From: Atopomonas hussainii
GTDB taxonomy: Bacteria; Pseudomonadota; Gammaproteobacteria; Pseudomonadales; Pseudomonadaceae
Reading direction: 5' to 3'
NCBI RefSeq assembly: GCF_900109735.1
Contig: NZ_FOAS01000015.1
Location: 52,327 to 116,326, forward strand
DNA length: 64,000 bases
Shown piece by piece: positions 47,035-57,759 of this stretch. The notes below the pieces were generated by a model that was given only the letters and a program-made list of their open reading frames with translations, made no database searches and was not told the DNA's origin. The first letter of the stretch is position 1; each line of letters starts with the position of its first letter. Position numbers and translations under genes: made by a program.

Positions 47035-47528
47035 GACTTGTCCTTACCTTTTTGCAGTTTGGCGGTCATTTCATCCATCAGCTTATTGATGGCCGGCACC
47101 GCCTGCTCGATACGTGCTTGGGTCAACTCAGCTGATTGCTGGGTCAGCGCTGGCATCAGGTTCAGCACCTTGTCGCCCAAGGGGGAGCGGTAGAACGCGA
47201 GCAGCTCGGTAAGTTCCTGCTCAGTGAACTTCTGCGTGTACAAGGTCACCAGCTGCGGCTTGATTTGTGGCCACGAGACTTGCTTATCCAGCTCGCCATT
47301 GGCGCGTGCTTGGTAGTGCTCTAGCACGGCAGCATCGGCTTCTTGGCCGCCCGCTTGAGCAAAACCCTGGGCAAACATTTGCTGCACCTGCGCATACACA
47401 GGCACCACCAAGCGGTCAGCCTTGACCAGCTTCAAAAACTCTTCGGCTTTCTGCTCATGGCTACCGGCGTGTAATAACGCGGAAAAAGCCAAACTCAAAA
47501 CCAGTAAACAACTTTGCCCAACCCGCAT
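47031..47528 (-). CDS. Exported DUF2059 protein
   Basis: This 165-residue protein has a signal peptide (about 1-22, VGQSCLLVLSLAFSALLHAG). The mature part is helical and carries the DUF2059 pattern QKFTEQELTELLAFYRSPLGDKVL. The function is unknown. I start at ATG 47528, preceded by GAGGTTACACC. It leads a compact operon with bolA-like, DsbA-like, ABC and DUF6122 genes, all with overlaps or one-base gaps. Confidence 0.82.
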   Translation of the reverse strand: MRVGQSCLLVLSLAFSALLHAGSHEQKAEEFLKLVKADRLVVPVYAQVQQMFAQGFAQAGGQEADAAVLEHYQARANGELDKQVSWPQIKPQLVTLYTQKFTEQELTELLAFYRSPLGDKVLNLMPALTQQSAELTQARIEQAVPAINKLMDEMTAKLQKGKDKS

Positions 47529-47644
47529 GGTGTAACCTCGCAACGAAAACGGCATTCTGCGTGCTACAGGCTTTGGCAGCAAGAATCTCGCAGTGATGCG
47601 TGAGGCTGCTAAACTGCATTCACTCACTGACAAGGATCGACACT

Positions 47645-48691
47645 GTGCAGCCCGCTCACATGGAATGTGTCATGACCAGCATTGCCCCCCCGCCTGCCGA
47701 GCTAGAACGCCAGCATCCTCTGCCCTTGTGCTTGGCTAACGGCCGCCTAAACCCTGCCGCCATCGGTTGGAGTCGTCGCCCGATGACGCACTGCAACCTG
47801 CCCGAACGCTTAGGCCGGCGCAAACGTTGGAACGACTGGCGACTGCTCACCCCCGACTGGATGCTGGCCATTACCTTGGCGGACCTTGATTACCTCGGCT
47901 TCGCCAATGTGCATTTCATCGATTTGCACAACGGTCGGCAATTGGTGCGCACCGTGCGCAGTCTGTTCAGCCGTGGGATCAGCCTGCCTGATGAGCCATT
48001 GCAGGCAATCCGTTTCGCCCACCCCGACTTGTATCTAGAAGCCAACGAAACAGCCACCGCGCTGGAGCTGATCGTTCGCTCCACAGACTTGGTCGACAGC
48101 CCCTTAAGTGGCCGCTTTATCATTCAGCACCCCCGCCATTTGGATTCGATCAACTTAGTCGTCCCCTTAGGCGGGCTAGAGTTCCACTGCGCCAGCCGGC
48201 ACATTGGCCTGCCCATGCAAGGTTCGCTGACCTTAGGCAGCCAGCATTTTCAAAGCAGTCATAGCTTAAGTTTTGCCGCGCTGGATTTTGGTCGCGGCAT
48301 TTGGCCCTATCGCAGCCACTGGCTCCGCGCAGCCTTTGCTGGGCCCGGCGGGGTAGCCGCTAACTTTGGCAGCGGCTGGACCGATGGCAGCGGGCTGACC
48401 GAAAACGCCATTTGGCTGGGCGGGCAAATGCAAAAAATCAGCGACGCCATTCACTTCAAACCCGACAGCCAACGCCCCGGCTACTGGCACCTGCATGATG
48501 ACCATGGCCGCGTGCAACTGCACTTCACCCACTTGCAGGAACAACGCAGCGAAGAAAGCCTAGTGTGCTTAAGAATGTACCGTCAGCTGGCCTACGGTCG
48601 TTTTGACGGCATGCTGATTGGCGAACACGGCGAGCGGGTAAAAATTGACGGCTTGATGGGCTGGATTGGCAAGAACAATGCCCGCTGGTAG
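47645..48691 (+). CDS. DUF2804 family protein, paralogue B
   Basis: This 348-residue protein resembles the gene at 17,669. It shares the GLTENAIWLGGQMQKISD block and a C-terminal YGRFDGMLIG followed by MGWIGKNNARW. No signal peptide or membrane helix is seen. I prefer the GTG at 47645 because AAGGA lies eight bases upstream; ATG at 47660 or 47672 is possible. The family has no established function. It is divergent from the DUF2059 operon. Confidence 0.78.
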   Translation: MQPAHMECVMTSIAPPPAELERQHPLPLCLANGRLNPAAIGWSRRPMTHCNLPERLGRRKRWNDWRLLTPDWMLAITLADLDYLGFANVHFIDLHNGRQLVRTVRSLFSRGISLPDEPLQAIRFAHPDLYLEANETATALELIVRSTDLVDSPLSGRFIIQHPRHLDSINLVVPLGGLEFHCASRHIGLPMQGSLTLGSQHFQSSHSLSFAALDFGRGIWPYRSHWLRAAFAGPGGVAANFGSGWTDGSGLTENAIWLGGQMQKISDAIHFKPDSQRPGYWHLHDDHGRVQLHFTHLQEQRSEESLVCLRMYRQLAYGRFDGMLIGEHGERVKIDGLMGWIGKNNARW

Positions 48692-48704
48692 GGCCTAATC
48701 CGCC

Positions 48705-49148
48705 TTAACGAAAGCGCATCGCGCCTTCATGCTCCCATTCACAGCGCAAACTTAGCTGGCTGTCTTCGGGGGTGTGGAAACCTTCGTCGGACTCCCAACG
48801 AAACGTGTGCCTGCCATTCAGCTCAGTCTCTAAATGCACAATCGCATTGGCCCAATACAAGCGGCGCAGCAAAGCTTCAAACTTCTCGACCCACAGCGAC
48901 CATTCGTACTCCACCGCTTGGTAACTGGCGCCAAAACTGATCACTTGGGTTTGGTACAAACCATCGCCGGCCACTTGGCCAACACCAAACATGCCGCGAC
49001 TGAAAAACGGCCAACCGGCCTCGCCGTCGAGCTCTTGCAGTACTCGCGCATTGTGCTGCTGCCGCAACAAGCGCGCCTCACAGCCCCCTTCGGGCCAGTC
49101 GCGGATGCTGCCGTAAACAATCGATTCGCTGTGCAAAAGCTGCTCCAT
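48705..49148 (-). CDS. Hypothetical protein
   Basis: This 147-residue protein (from MEQLLHSESIVYGSIRDW) is soluble and rich in tryptophan and aromatic residues, with GRHTFRWESDEGFHTPEDSQLSL near the end. I do not recognise a family. It lacks a signal peptide. It faces the DUF2804 gene with a 13-base gap between stops and is divergent from sagS. Codon use looks like that of its neighbours. Confidence 0.55.
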   Translation of the reverse strand: MEQLLHSESIVYGSIRDWPEGGCEARLLRQQHNARVLQELDGEAGWPFFSRGMFGVGQVAGDGLYQTQVISFGASYQAVEYEWSLWVEKFEALLRRLYWANAIVHLETELNGRHTFRWESDEGFHTPEDSQLSLRCEWEHEGAMRFR

Positions 49149-49553
49149 GCAGGCGGCCAAAACCGCAATTCAGTGTGCGCCTTCTATCATGCGCAAAAAC
49201 GCTGCGCCAAGGCCTGTTGATCAAGCTGTGCGCTGCCGCGCAAAGTAGCCAAGCTTGCGCTCAGCACCTTTCGACGCGCTTGGCTTACCCAAAACGCAGC
49301 ACAAACGCCTCAGCAGGCGCGCTTAACCAGCGGCCGCATTGTACCTGCCAGCGTGCTATCGCTTGCAGAAAAAACGCTAAAACTACCATTCTAGAGCCTT
49401 GGCCATTATTCTTGCCGGCTAGCGCAGGCTGCGCAGCAGGGCAAAAAAACATATTTTGCCCGCTCAAGTGCGCGCCATCTCCTAGACTTCAAGTGAGTTA
49501 GCCCGCTGTGCGCCAAGACTCGCATGCCGTACTCCAAAGGACGCCGTTAACGG
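49149..49553. promoter_or_regulatory. Divergent hypothetical gene / sagS intergenic region
   Basis: This 405-base stretch holds no gene I can support. It contains an eight-base inverted repeat, GGGCAAAA ... TTTTGCCC (49,439-49,461), seven bases apart, about 95 bases before sagS, which may be an operator or a weak terminator. The AT-rich part near 49,365-49,400 could hold a promoter. Confidence 0.4.
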
Positions 49554-51863
<2,310 letters not shown>

Positions 51864-51913
51864 CAGCCAAAGCGTTTTGGTCTCTAAAGGGCACCATCCA
51901 AGGAGACCTTCCC

Positions 51914-52372
51914 ATGCGCCGCTCACTGTTACCCAGCGTAAGCATCGCCTTACTCGCCGGCCTGTTTAACCTCACTGCACAGGCCACCGAGCCTACAGTT
52001 ATTCAGCTCAGCCAAACCGGCTGCCAATTTGTCGAACCCGAAGGGCAAGATCAGCACTACCGCCCGCTAACGGCTGACGACTGCCAAACCATTAATAGCC
52101 AAAGCGGCGCCGCGCGTTTAGCCGCCAGCCAAGTGTTGCGCCTGAAAGCCGGTGATTATGTGTTTCGGGTGACCAACGCCAACGTGCCTTACGAGCTGGG
52201 CTTTTGGCTGCGCGGCAGTGGCCTAGGCCGGGTGACCTTGCCGAGCGTTTCTGGCGGCGGCCTGACCGAAGGCGTCACCAAGGACTACGCCATCAGTCTT
52301 AAACCCGGAGAATACCGCTACTCCTGCCCGCTGAACCCGACGCCGGATTATGTGTTGATCGTCGAGGGTTAA
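51914..52372 (+). CDS. Exported cupredoxin-like small protein
   Basis: This 152-residue protein has a signal peptide ending near AQATEP. The mature part is beta-rich, with VLRLKAGDYVFRVTNANVPYELGFWLRG and the end KPGEYRYSCPLNPTPDYVLIVEG, which looks like the last strands of a cupredoxin with Cys in the copper-site loop. The other usual copper ligands (His) are not evident, so metal binding is doubtful. AAGGAG precedes the ATG. It lies 50 bases after sagS on the same strand and might be cotranscribed. Confidence 0.65.
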   Translation: MRRSLLPSVSIALLAGLFNLTAQATEPTVIQLSQTGCQFVEPEGQDQHYRPLTADDCQTINSQSGAARLAASQVLRLKAGDYVFRVTNANVPYELGFWLRGSGLGRVTLPSVSGGGLTEGVTKDYAISLKPGEYRYSCPLNPTPDYVLIVEG

Positions 52373-52395
52373 CAGCCGCTGAAAGTGCCTGTGAA

Positions 52396-52500
52396 AGCGT
52401 CACGAGCGACGGCTAGGCAAGGCAAAAACCGGCGAAAAAGCGCAGCTTATTGAGGGTAAGTGAGCATTTTGAGCCTGTTTTTAACGCCGTCTAGCCTAGC
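52396..52500. repeat. Imperfect palindromic intergenic repeat
   Basis: The stretch starts CGTCACGAGCGACGGCTAGG and ends CGCCGTCTAGCCTAG. The outer arms are partly complementary (CTAGGCAAGGCAAAAAC against GTTTTTAACGCCGTCTAGCC). It resembles intergenic repeats I know from other Pseudomonas genomes, but there is no second copy in this window. Confidence 0.45.
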
Positions 52501-52535
52501 GCAGTAGCTTTGACGGGCACTGTACCCTGGGGCTT

Positions 52536-52573
52536 GCCACAGCAGGCACTCTCTCCCCTGCTGTGGCCTTTTT
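52536..52573 (+). terminator. Intrinsic terminator after the cupredoxin-like gene
   Basis: An 11-base stem, GCCACAGCAGG / CCTGCTGTGGC, encloses ten bases and is followed by CTTTTT. It is a strong rho-independent terminator for the sagS side and lies just before the end of the convergent ospR gene. Confidence 0.85.
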
Positions 52574-52591
52574 GCTGATACAAGCGGCGCC

Positions 52592-53050
52592 CTAAGCAAA
52601 GCGCTTGAGCAACACCGCCAGCTGATCACGCAACTGGGCCAGTTCCTCAAGCGATGCGCCGCTTTCACACAGCAAGGTTTGCGGGACCTCTGCGGCTTGG
52701 CTTTTTAGCGCCACACCGGCCTCGGTAAGCACCAGCACACGCTCACGCTCATCATGCTGTGCGCGGCGACGCTCAACCAAACCGAGACTTTCTAGCCGCT
52801 TAAGTAGCGGCGTCAGGGTGCCGGAATCGAGCAACAAACGTTCGCCCAATGCCTTAACCGTCGCTTGCGCCGGCGGTGTCTGCTGCCACTCCCAGAGCAC
52901 CAACAACACCAGGTACTGCGGGTAGGTCAGCCCCAAGGCATCTAACTTAGGCCGATAGGCGCGGGTCACCGCTCGCGAGCAGGCATACAGCATGAAGCAC
53001 AGCTGGTTATCCAGCTTCAGCTGCGCTTCAAGGTCACAAGGGCTACTCAC
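52592..53050 (-). CDS. ospR: MarR-family peroxide/thiol-responsive regulator (OspR-like)
   Basis: This 152-residue MarR repressor has a winged helix (YPQYLVLLVLWEWQQ, LGERLLLDSGTLTPLLKRLE). Cys18 in DNQLCFMLYACSRAV and Cys128 in the C-terminal PQTLLCESG fit the reactive-cysteine pattern of OhrR/OspR regulators; Cys24 is also nearby. In P. aeruginosa OspR represses the adjacent glutathione peroxidase gene. The start is GTG at 53050 overlapping the gpx stop by four bases (GTGA), so both are translated together, which suggests autoregulation. Confidence 0.85.
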   Translation of the reverse strand: MSSPCDLEAQLKLDNQLCFMLYACSRAVTRAYRPKLDALGLTYPQYLVLLVLWEWQQTPPAQATVKALGERLLLDSGTLTPLLKRLESLGLVERRRAQHDERERVLVLTEAGVALKSQAAEVPQTLLCESGASLEELAQLRDQLAVLLKRFA

Positions 53051-53529
53051 TTGAGCAGCGCCTGAATTTCACCTTCTAAGTCTTCGGGCTTGGCCACCGG
53101 GGCAAAGCGCTGCACTTCAGCACCGTCAGCGCTGACCAAGAACTTAGTGAAGTTCCACTTCACGCCTTGACTGCCCAGCAAGCCCGGCGCTTGCTTCTTC
53201 AGCGCCACATACAGCGGGTGCGCTTCAGGGCCGTTAACGTCGACCTTTTTAAACAGCGGGAAACTCACGCCAAAGTTCAGCTCACAGAACTCGCTGATCT
53301 GCCCTTCGTTGCCCGGCTCTTGCTTACCGAACTGATTGCACGGAAAGCCCAGCACCACCAAGCCTTGGTCTTTGTACTTTTGCCAGAGGTTTTCTAGGCC
53401 TTTGTACTGCGGGGTAAAGCCGCACTTGCTGGCGGTGTTAACCACCAAGTAGGCCTTGGCGGAAAAATCTTTCAGGCGCTTTTCTTCGCCTTTGATGGTG
53501 GTACAGGGGATATCCAATAACTGCGACAT
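53047..53529 (-). CDS. gpx: Glutathione peroxidase family protein (Cys form)
   Basis: This 160-residue enzyme should reduce peroxides. The active-site segment is VNTASKCGFTPQYKGLENL, where Cys stands in place of selenocysteine; the other catalytic residues are seen in GFPCNQFGKQEPG and KWNFTKFLV. Such Cys enzymes often use thioredoxin. I begin at MSQLLDIP (ATG 53529), preceded by GGAG at six bases. It is the first gene of a two-gene operon with ospR and is upstream of, but not linked to, msrB. Confidence 0.92.
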   Translation of the reverse strand: MSQLLDIPCTTIKGEEKRLKDFSAKAYLVVNTASKCGFTPQYKGLENLWQKYKDQGLVVLGFPCNQFGKQEPGNEGQISEFCELNFGVSFPLFKKVDVNGPEAHPLYVALKKQAPGLLGSQGVKWNFTKFLVSADGAEVQRFAPVAKPEDLEGEIQALLK

Positions 53530-53642
53530 GGCACGCTCCAAAGAGGAATGATCAAAAAACGAGCACAACCATAGCGAGCAATTAGATTGTGCGCAATTCT
53601 TTTTAGCGCGAAGCACGCCGCATCAGCGCCGCTAATCGTGCG

Positions 53643-54041
53643 TTATTCGCGCGGAATCAGCTTAAGACACACCGAGTTAATGCAGTAGCGCAGGCCTGTT
53701 GGCTCGGGGCCGTCCGGGAAGACATGACCCAAATGCGCATCGCAGCGCGCGCACAGCACTTCAACGCGGTGCATGCCGTGCGAGAAGTCTTCCGCGGTGG
53801 TCAGCGCTTGCTCATTGATCGGTGCGAAGAAGCTCGGCCAGCCGCAGCCCGAGTCAAACTTAGCTTCTGAGTCAAACAACGGGTGATCGCAGCAATAGCA
53901 GTGATATTCGCCGGGCGTTTTGGTGTGGCAATACTCGCCGGTGAACGGATGCTCGGTGGCTTTTAAGCGGCACACGGCAAAGCGTTGCTCGTCCAGCTCA
54001 GCCTGCCATGCCTCGTTAGGCTTGTTCAGTTTATCGACCAT
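53643..54041 (-). CDS. msrB: Peptide methionine (R)-S-oxide reductase
   Basis: MsrB reduces R-sulfoxides of methionine in oxidised proteins. The 132-residue product shows the zinc-binding pairs CYCC and CARC, the [11 protein letters not shown] substrate pocket, and the catalytic Cys in RYCINSVCL. No signal peptide, so cytoplasmic. I start at [12 protein letters not shown] (ATG 54041). It lies between gpx and alaA, as in P. aeruginosa, and forms a peroxide-defence neighbourhood with ospR-gpx. Confidence 0.94.
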   Translation of the reverse strand: MVDKLNKPNEAWQAELDEQRFAVCRLKATEHPFTGEYCHTKTPGEYHCYCCDHPLFDSEAKFDSGCGWPSFFAPINEQALTTAEDFSHGMHRVEVLCARCDAHLGHVFPDGPEPTGLRYCINSVCLKLIPRE

Positions 54042-54187
54042 AAAACACAACACCTCGTGCGTGGAAAAACCGCGATCTGTCCCTTTTCCCTGCTTTAACC
54101 CGCACGTATCATGCGGGGTTCATTGCAGTCTGGCAGCTGCTGTCGGCACTGCCAAGCTGCGCTTAGCGCATCGCCCAGGAAAGCATC

Positions 54188-55402
54188 ATGCAGGTCAGCA
54201 AGTCGAATAAGCTCGCCAACGTCTGTTACGACATTCGTGGCCCGGTACTCAAGCACGCCAAGCGCTTGGAAGAGGAAGGCCATCGCATCCTCAAGCTGAA
54301 TATCGGCAACCCGGCACCGTTCGGCTTTGAAGCGCCGGAAGAAATCCTGCAAGACGTGATCCGCAACCTGCCCACCGCACAAGGTTACTGCGACTCCAAA
54401 GGCCTGTTCAGTGCCCGTAAAGCGGTCATGCAGTACTGCCAGCAAAAAGGCATCGACGGCGTTGGCATCGAAGACATTTATCTGGGCAATGGCGTGTCTG
54501 AGCTGATCGTCATGGCCATGCAGGCGCTGCTGAATAACGGCGACGAAGTGCTGATTCCTGCGCCGGATTACCCGCTGTGGACGGCCGCCGTGAGCCTGTC
54601 TGGCGGTAAGCCGGTGCACTACCTGTGCGACGAGCAAGCCAACTGGTACCCCGACCTCAACGACATTCGCAGCAAGATCACCAGCAACACCAAGGCGCTG
54701 GTGCTGATTAACCCGAACAACCCGACCGGCGCTGTGTACCCGCAAGAAGTGCTTGAAGGGCTGGTAGAGATCGCCCGCCAGCACAACCTGATCCTGTTAT
54801 CGGACGAGATCTACGACAAGATTCTCTACGACGACGCCGTGCACATCTCCACCGCTTCACTGGCGCCGGATGTCCTGTGCTTAACCTTTAACGGCCTATC
54901 GAAAAGCTACCGTGTGGCGGGCTTCCGCTCCGGTTGGATGATTATCTCTGGCCCCAAACACCGCGCCATCAGCTATATCGAAGGGCTGGAAATGCTCGCC
55001 TCGATGCGCCTGTGCGCCAACGTGCCGAGCCAGCACGCCATTCAAACCGCGCTCGGCGGCTACCAAAGCATTAACGACTTAGTACTGCCCGGCGGCCGTC
55101 TGCTCGAACAGCGCAACCGCGCCTATGAGCTACTCAACAGCATCCCCGGAATCAGCTGCGTGAAGCCCATGGGCGCGCTGTATGCCTTCCCGAAGATCGA
55201 CCCCAAAGTCTGCCCGATTCATAACGACGAGAAGTTCGCCCTCGACCTGCTGTTGTCCGAGAAATTGCTGATCGTGCAAGGCACCGCGTTTAACTGGCCG
55301 TGGACTGATCACTTCCGCGTGGTCACCCTGCCGCGCGTGGATGACCTCGAAGCCGCCATCGGCCGCATCGGCAACTTTGTGCAGGGCTACCGTCAAGAAT
55401 AA
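54188..55402 (+). CDS. alaA: Alanine-type aminotransferase (AlaA)
   Basis: This 404-residue class I/II PLP aminotransferase matches E. coli AlaA (YfbQ), which makes alanine from pyruvate and glutamate. The PLP lysine is Lys239 in NGLSKSYRVAGFRSGW. NPNNPTGAVYPQ and SDEIYDKILYDD supply the PLP phosphate and ring contacts. Length and order are standard. It is divergent from msrB across a 146-base gap and starts with MQVSKSNKLANVCYDIRGP. Confidence 0.92.
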   Translation: MQVSKSNKLANVCYDIRGPVLKHAKRLEEEGHRILKLNIGNPAPFGFEAPEEILQDVIRNLPTAQGYCDSKGLFSARKAVMQYCQQKGIDGVGIEDIYLGNGVSELIVMAMQALLNNGDEVLIPAPDYPLWTAAVSLSGGKPVHYLCDEQANWYPDLNDIRSKITSNTKALVLINPNNPTGAVYPQEVLEGLVEIARQHNLILLSDEIYDKILYDDAVHISTASLAPDVLCLTFNGLSKSYRVAGFRSGWMIISGPKHRAISYIEGLEMLASMRLCANVPSQHAIQTALGGYQSINDLVLPGGRLLEQRNRAYELLNSIPGISCVKPMGALYAFPKIDPKVCPIHNDEKFALDLLLSEKLLIVQGTAFNWPWTDHFRVVTLPRVDDLEAAIGRIGNFVQGYRQE

Positions 55403-55420
55403 CGCCCAAGGAGGGCCGCC

Positions 55421-56167
55421 ATGTCGCATCCGCGTTATTTGCTCACCGGCGCCAGCTCTGGCATTGGCCAAGCGCTGGCCAGTGAACTCGCCGCAGCTGG
55501 TTTTAGCCTTGTGCTGGCCGCGCGGCGCAAAGACAGCTTGGAGCAACTGGCGGCCACCCTGCGTGACCATTACCCCGCCCAGCAGTTTGTGCCCTATGCG
55601 CTGGATGTCTGTGATTACCACGCCTGCGCGCAAGCCATCAGCGACGCGCAATCGGCACTCGGCGGCTTGGACGGCGTGATCGCCAACGCCGGCATTGCCT
55701 TGTCGGGTCGCGCCGGGCGCGGGCATTTTGACAAAGCCCAGCGCACTATTGAAACCAACCTGCTCGGCGCCATCGCCTGTTTAGATGCCGCCACGGCGGT
55801 GTTTCGCGGGCAAAACCATGGCCACTTAGTGGCGGTCGCATCGGTTGCCGGCAAGCTGGATTTACCCGCCACCTGCGCCTATTCAGCCAGCAAGGCCGGG
55901 CTGGTCAGCTACATGCGCAGCCTCGATGCCGAGCTTTCGCGCACAGTGATTCGCACCACCACCCTGCTGCCGGGCTTTATCGACACCCCGCTCAATCAAG
56001 ATGCCGCCAGCCGACCGTTTTTAATTGATGTCGAGCACGGCGCCAAACTGATCGCGCAGCATATTCTTGCCAAGCGCCGCAGCGCCTACGTGCCCAGTTG
56101 GCCGTGGGCTCTGATTGGCCGCCTCGGCCCATGGTTGCCGACCTCTCTTCTTGCCAAGCTAGGTTAA
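55421..56167 (+). CDS. Short-chain dehydrogenase/reductase
   Basis: This 248-residue SDR has the cofactor motif TGASSGIGQAL, the NAG motif VIANAGIAL, Ser in VAVASVAGKL and the catalytic YSASK. The arginines after the first strand (AARRKDSL) suggest NADP preference. Substrate unknown. It lies 18 bases after alaA with an AAGGAGG site, and two bases before the next gene, so all three may be cotranscribed. Confidence 0.88.
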   Translation: MSHPRYLLTGASSGIGQALASELAAAGFSLVLAARRKDSLEQLAATLRDHYPAQQFVPYALDVCDYHACAQAISDAQSALGGLDGVIANAGIALSGRAGRGHFDKAQRTIETNLLGAIACLDAATAVFRGQNHGHLVAVASVAGKLDLPATCAYSASKAGLVSYMRSLDAELSRTVIRTTTLLPGFIDTPLNQDAASRPFLIDVEHGAKLIAQHILAKRRSAYVPSWPWALIGRLGPWLPTSLLAKLG

Positions 56168-56170
56168 GTA

Positions 56171-56620
56171 ATGGATTTAAACATCGACGACTTCTACCGC
56201 GACTGCGCCGCTGCCTTGCTGCAGCTGTATGGCACGTTTCCGCGCAAGATGGCGGTGTACGTCGAAGATCTGATTGGCCGCGAAGAACCCGATGAATTTG
56301 GCCTGCCCAGCAAGCGCCACCTAAATTGCCTCGGCGCACTGATCTGGCTCGGCGAGGAAGGCTATCTGCGCTATGCCTCGAGCATTCGCTATGAAGCGCT
56401 CGACCAAGTGGTGCTCACCGAAAAAGGCTTTCTGCGCCTGTCACGCCAAGTGCCGCACGCCATCGACAACCAAGACCTACCACCCAGCGTGCGGCGCATT
56501 AAAGGCACCCTCGCCCATCAACTCAATGAAGCCGTGCAACAAGGCCACAGCGAAAAAATCAGTCGCTTAGCGCGTTTGTTGTTCGAAACACCCAGCGGCC
56601 AAGCACTGGCCTTAGGCTGA
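56171..56620 (+). CDS. Conserved hypothetical protein (PA2829-like position)
   Basis: This 149-residue soluble protein reads MDLNIDDFYRDCAAALLQLYG, then VVLTEKGFLRLSRQVPHAIDNQDLP. The segment LGALIWLGEEGYLRYASSIRYEALDQVVLTEKG resembles a winged helix, but no DNA-binding function is shown. Its position between the alaA block and htpX is kept in P. aeruginosa. It starts three bases after the SDR stop. Confidence 0.68.
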   Translation: MDLNIDDFYRDCAAALLQLYGTFPRKMAVYVEDLIGREEPDEFGLPSKRHLNCLGALIWLGEEGYLRYASSIRYEALDQVVLTEKGFLRLSRQVPHAIDNQDLPPSVRRIKGTLAHQLNEAVQQGHSEKISRLARLLFETPSGQALALG

Positions 56621-56711
56621 AACATTTGCTCACAGCTTGGCGCTGGAAAAAACCTTCCGGCGCCGCAAGATACGTCTTACCTGAGAAAAAATCCCAAGGA
56701 GGATTGGCGCC

Positions 56712-57602
56712 ATGATGCGCATTGTGTTGTTCCTCGCCACTAACATAGCCATTCTGCTTGTTGCTGGTCTTGTCTTAAACATGCTTGGCTTTGATGGCCG
56801 AATGGCCGCTAATGGCGTTGATTTCAACTTATCAGCCCTGTTGGTTTGGTGTGCTGTCATTGGCTTTGGTGGCTCCTTCTTTTCCTTGTTTATTTCCAAG
56901 TGGTTAGCCAAACGCACCACTGGCACGGTGATTATCGACCGCGCGCAAACCCGCAGCGAACAGTGGCTGCTGGATACCGTGGCTGGCCTGGCCCAAGAAG
57001 CCGGCATCAAGATGCCTGAAGTGGGTATTTTCCCCTCGCAGGCAGCCAACGCTTTCGCCACTGGCTGGAACAAGAACGACGCCTTAGTGGCCGTCAGCCA
57101 AGGCATGCTGGAGCGCTTCTCACCCGATGAAGTGCGCGCCGTTATGGCCCACGAAATCGGCCACGTGGCCAACGGTGACATGGTCACCCTGAGTTTGATT
57201 CAGGGCGTGGTGAACACCTTCGTGATGTTCTTTGCACGTATCTTCGGCAATTACGTTGACAAAGTGTTCTTTAAAACCGAGCAAGGCATGGGACCTGCCT
57301 ACTACGTTTCTTATATTGTTGCTGAGTTGGTCTTGGGCTTCCTCGCTTCGATCATCGTTATGTGGTTCTCACGCCTGCGTGAGTATCGTGCCGATGAAGC
57401 TGGCGCTAACTTGGCCGGTACCACCGCGATGATCGCCGCGCTGCGCCGCTTGCAGGTGGAGTCTGGCATTCCGGTAGAAATGCCAGACAGCATGACCGCC
57501 TTTGGTATTAATGGCGGACTAAAAAACGGTTTAGCCGGTTTATTCCTCACCCACCCGCCGCTGGAAGATCGCATCGCTGCCCTGCAGCAACGCGGCCACT
57601 AA
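56712..57602 (+). CDS. htpX: Membrane metalloprotease HtpX
   Basis: HtpX is an inner membrane zinc protease for quality control of membrane proteins, acting beside FtsH. The 296-residue product has two N-terminal membrane helices, the zinc motif HEIGH at 147-151 ([13 protein letters not shown]) and the third ligand Glu in EYRADEAGA, plus two further hydrophobic segments between. An AGGAGG site lies nine bases before the ATG. Length is standard. A strong terminator follows. Confidence 0.95.
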   Translation: MMRIVLFLATNIAILLVAGLVLNMLGFDGRMAANGVDFNLSALLVWCAVIGFGGSFFSLFISKWLAKRTTGTVIIDRAQTRSEQWLLDTVAGLAQEAGIKMPEVGIFPSQAANAFATGWNKNDALVAVSQGMLERFSPDEVRAVMAHEIGHVANGDMVTLSLIQGVVNTFVMFFARIFGNYVDKVFFKTEQGMGPAYYVSYIVAELVLGFLASIIVMWFSRLREYRADEAGANLAGTTAMIAALRRLQVESGIPVEMPDSMTAFGINGGLKNGLAGLFLTHPPLEDRIAALQQRGH

Positions 57603-57620
57603 GTAACTCCCGCGCACCAC

Positions 57621-57656
57621 ATCAAGGCAGCCCAATGGGCTGCCTTGATGCATTTT
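57621..57656 (+). terminator. Intrinsic terminator of htpX
   Basis: A 13-base perfect stem, ATCAAGGCAGCCC / GGGCTGCCTTGAT, has a three-base loop and is followed by GCATTTTT. It closes the alaA-htpX region before the nitrate genes. Confidence 0.92.
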
Positions 57657-57759
57657 TAGCCCCAGAAAACCTCAGGCATAACCCTTGCATTAACCACTGC
57701 AGTTTCTATTTAAGCCCGCGCCAAGCGCCGGCAACCACACTTCCGTTAAGGGTTTTGCC

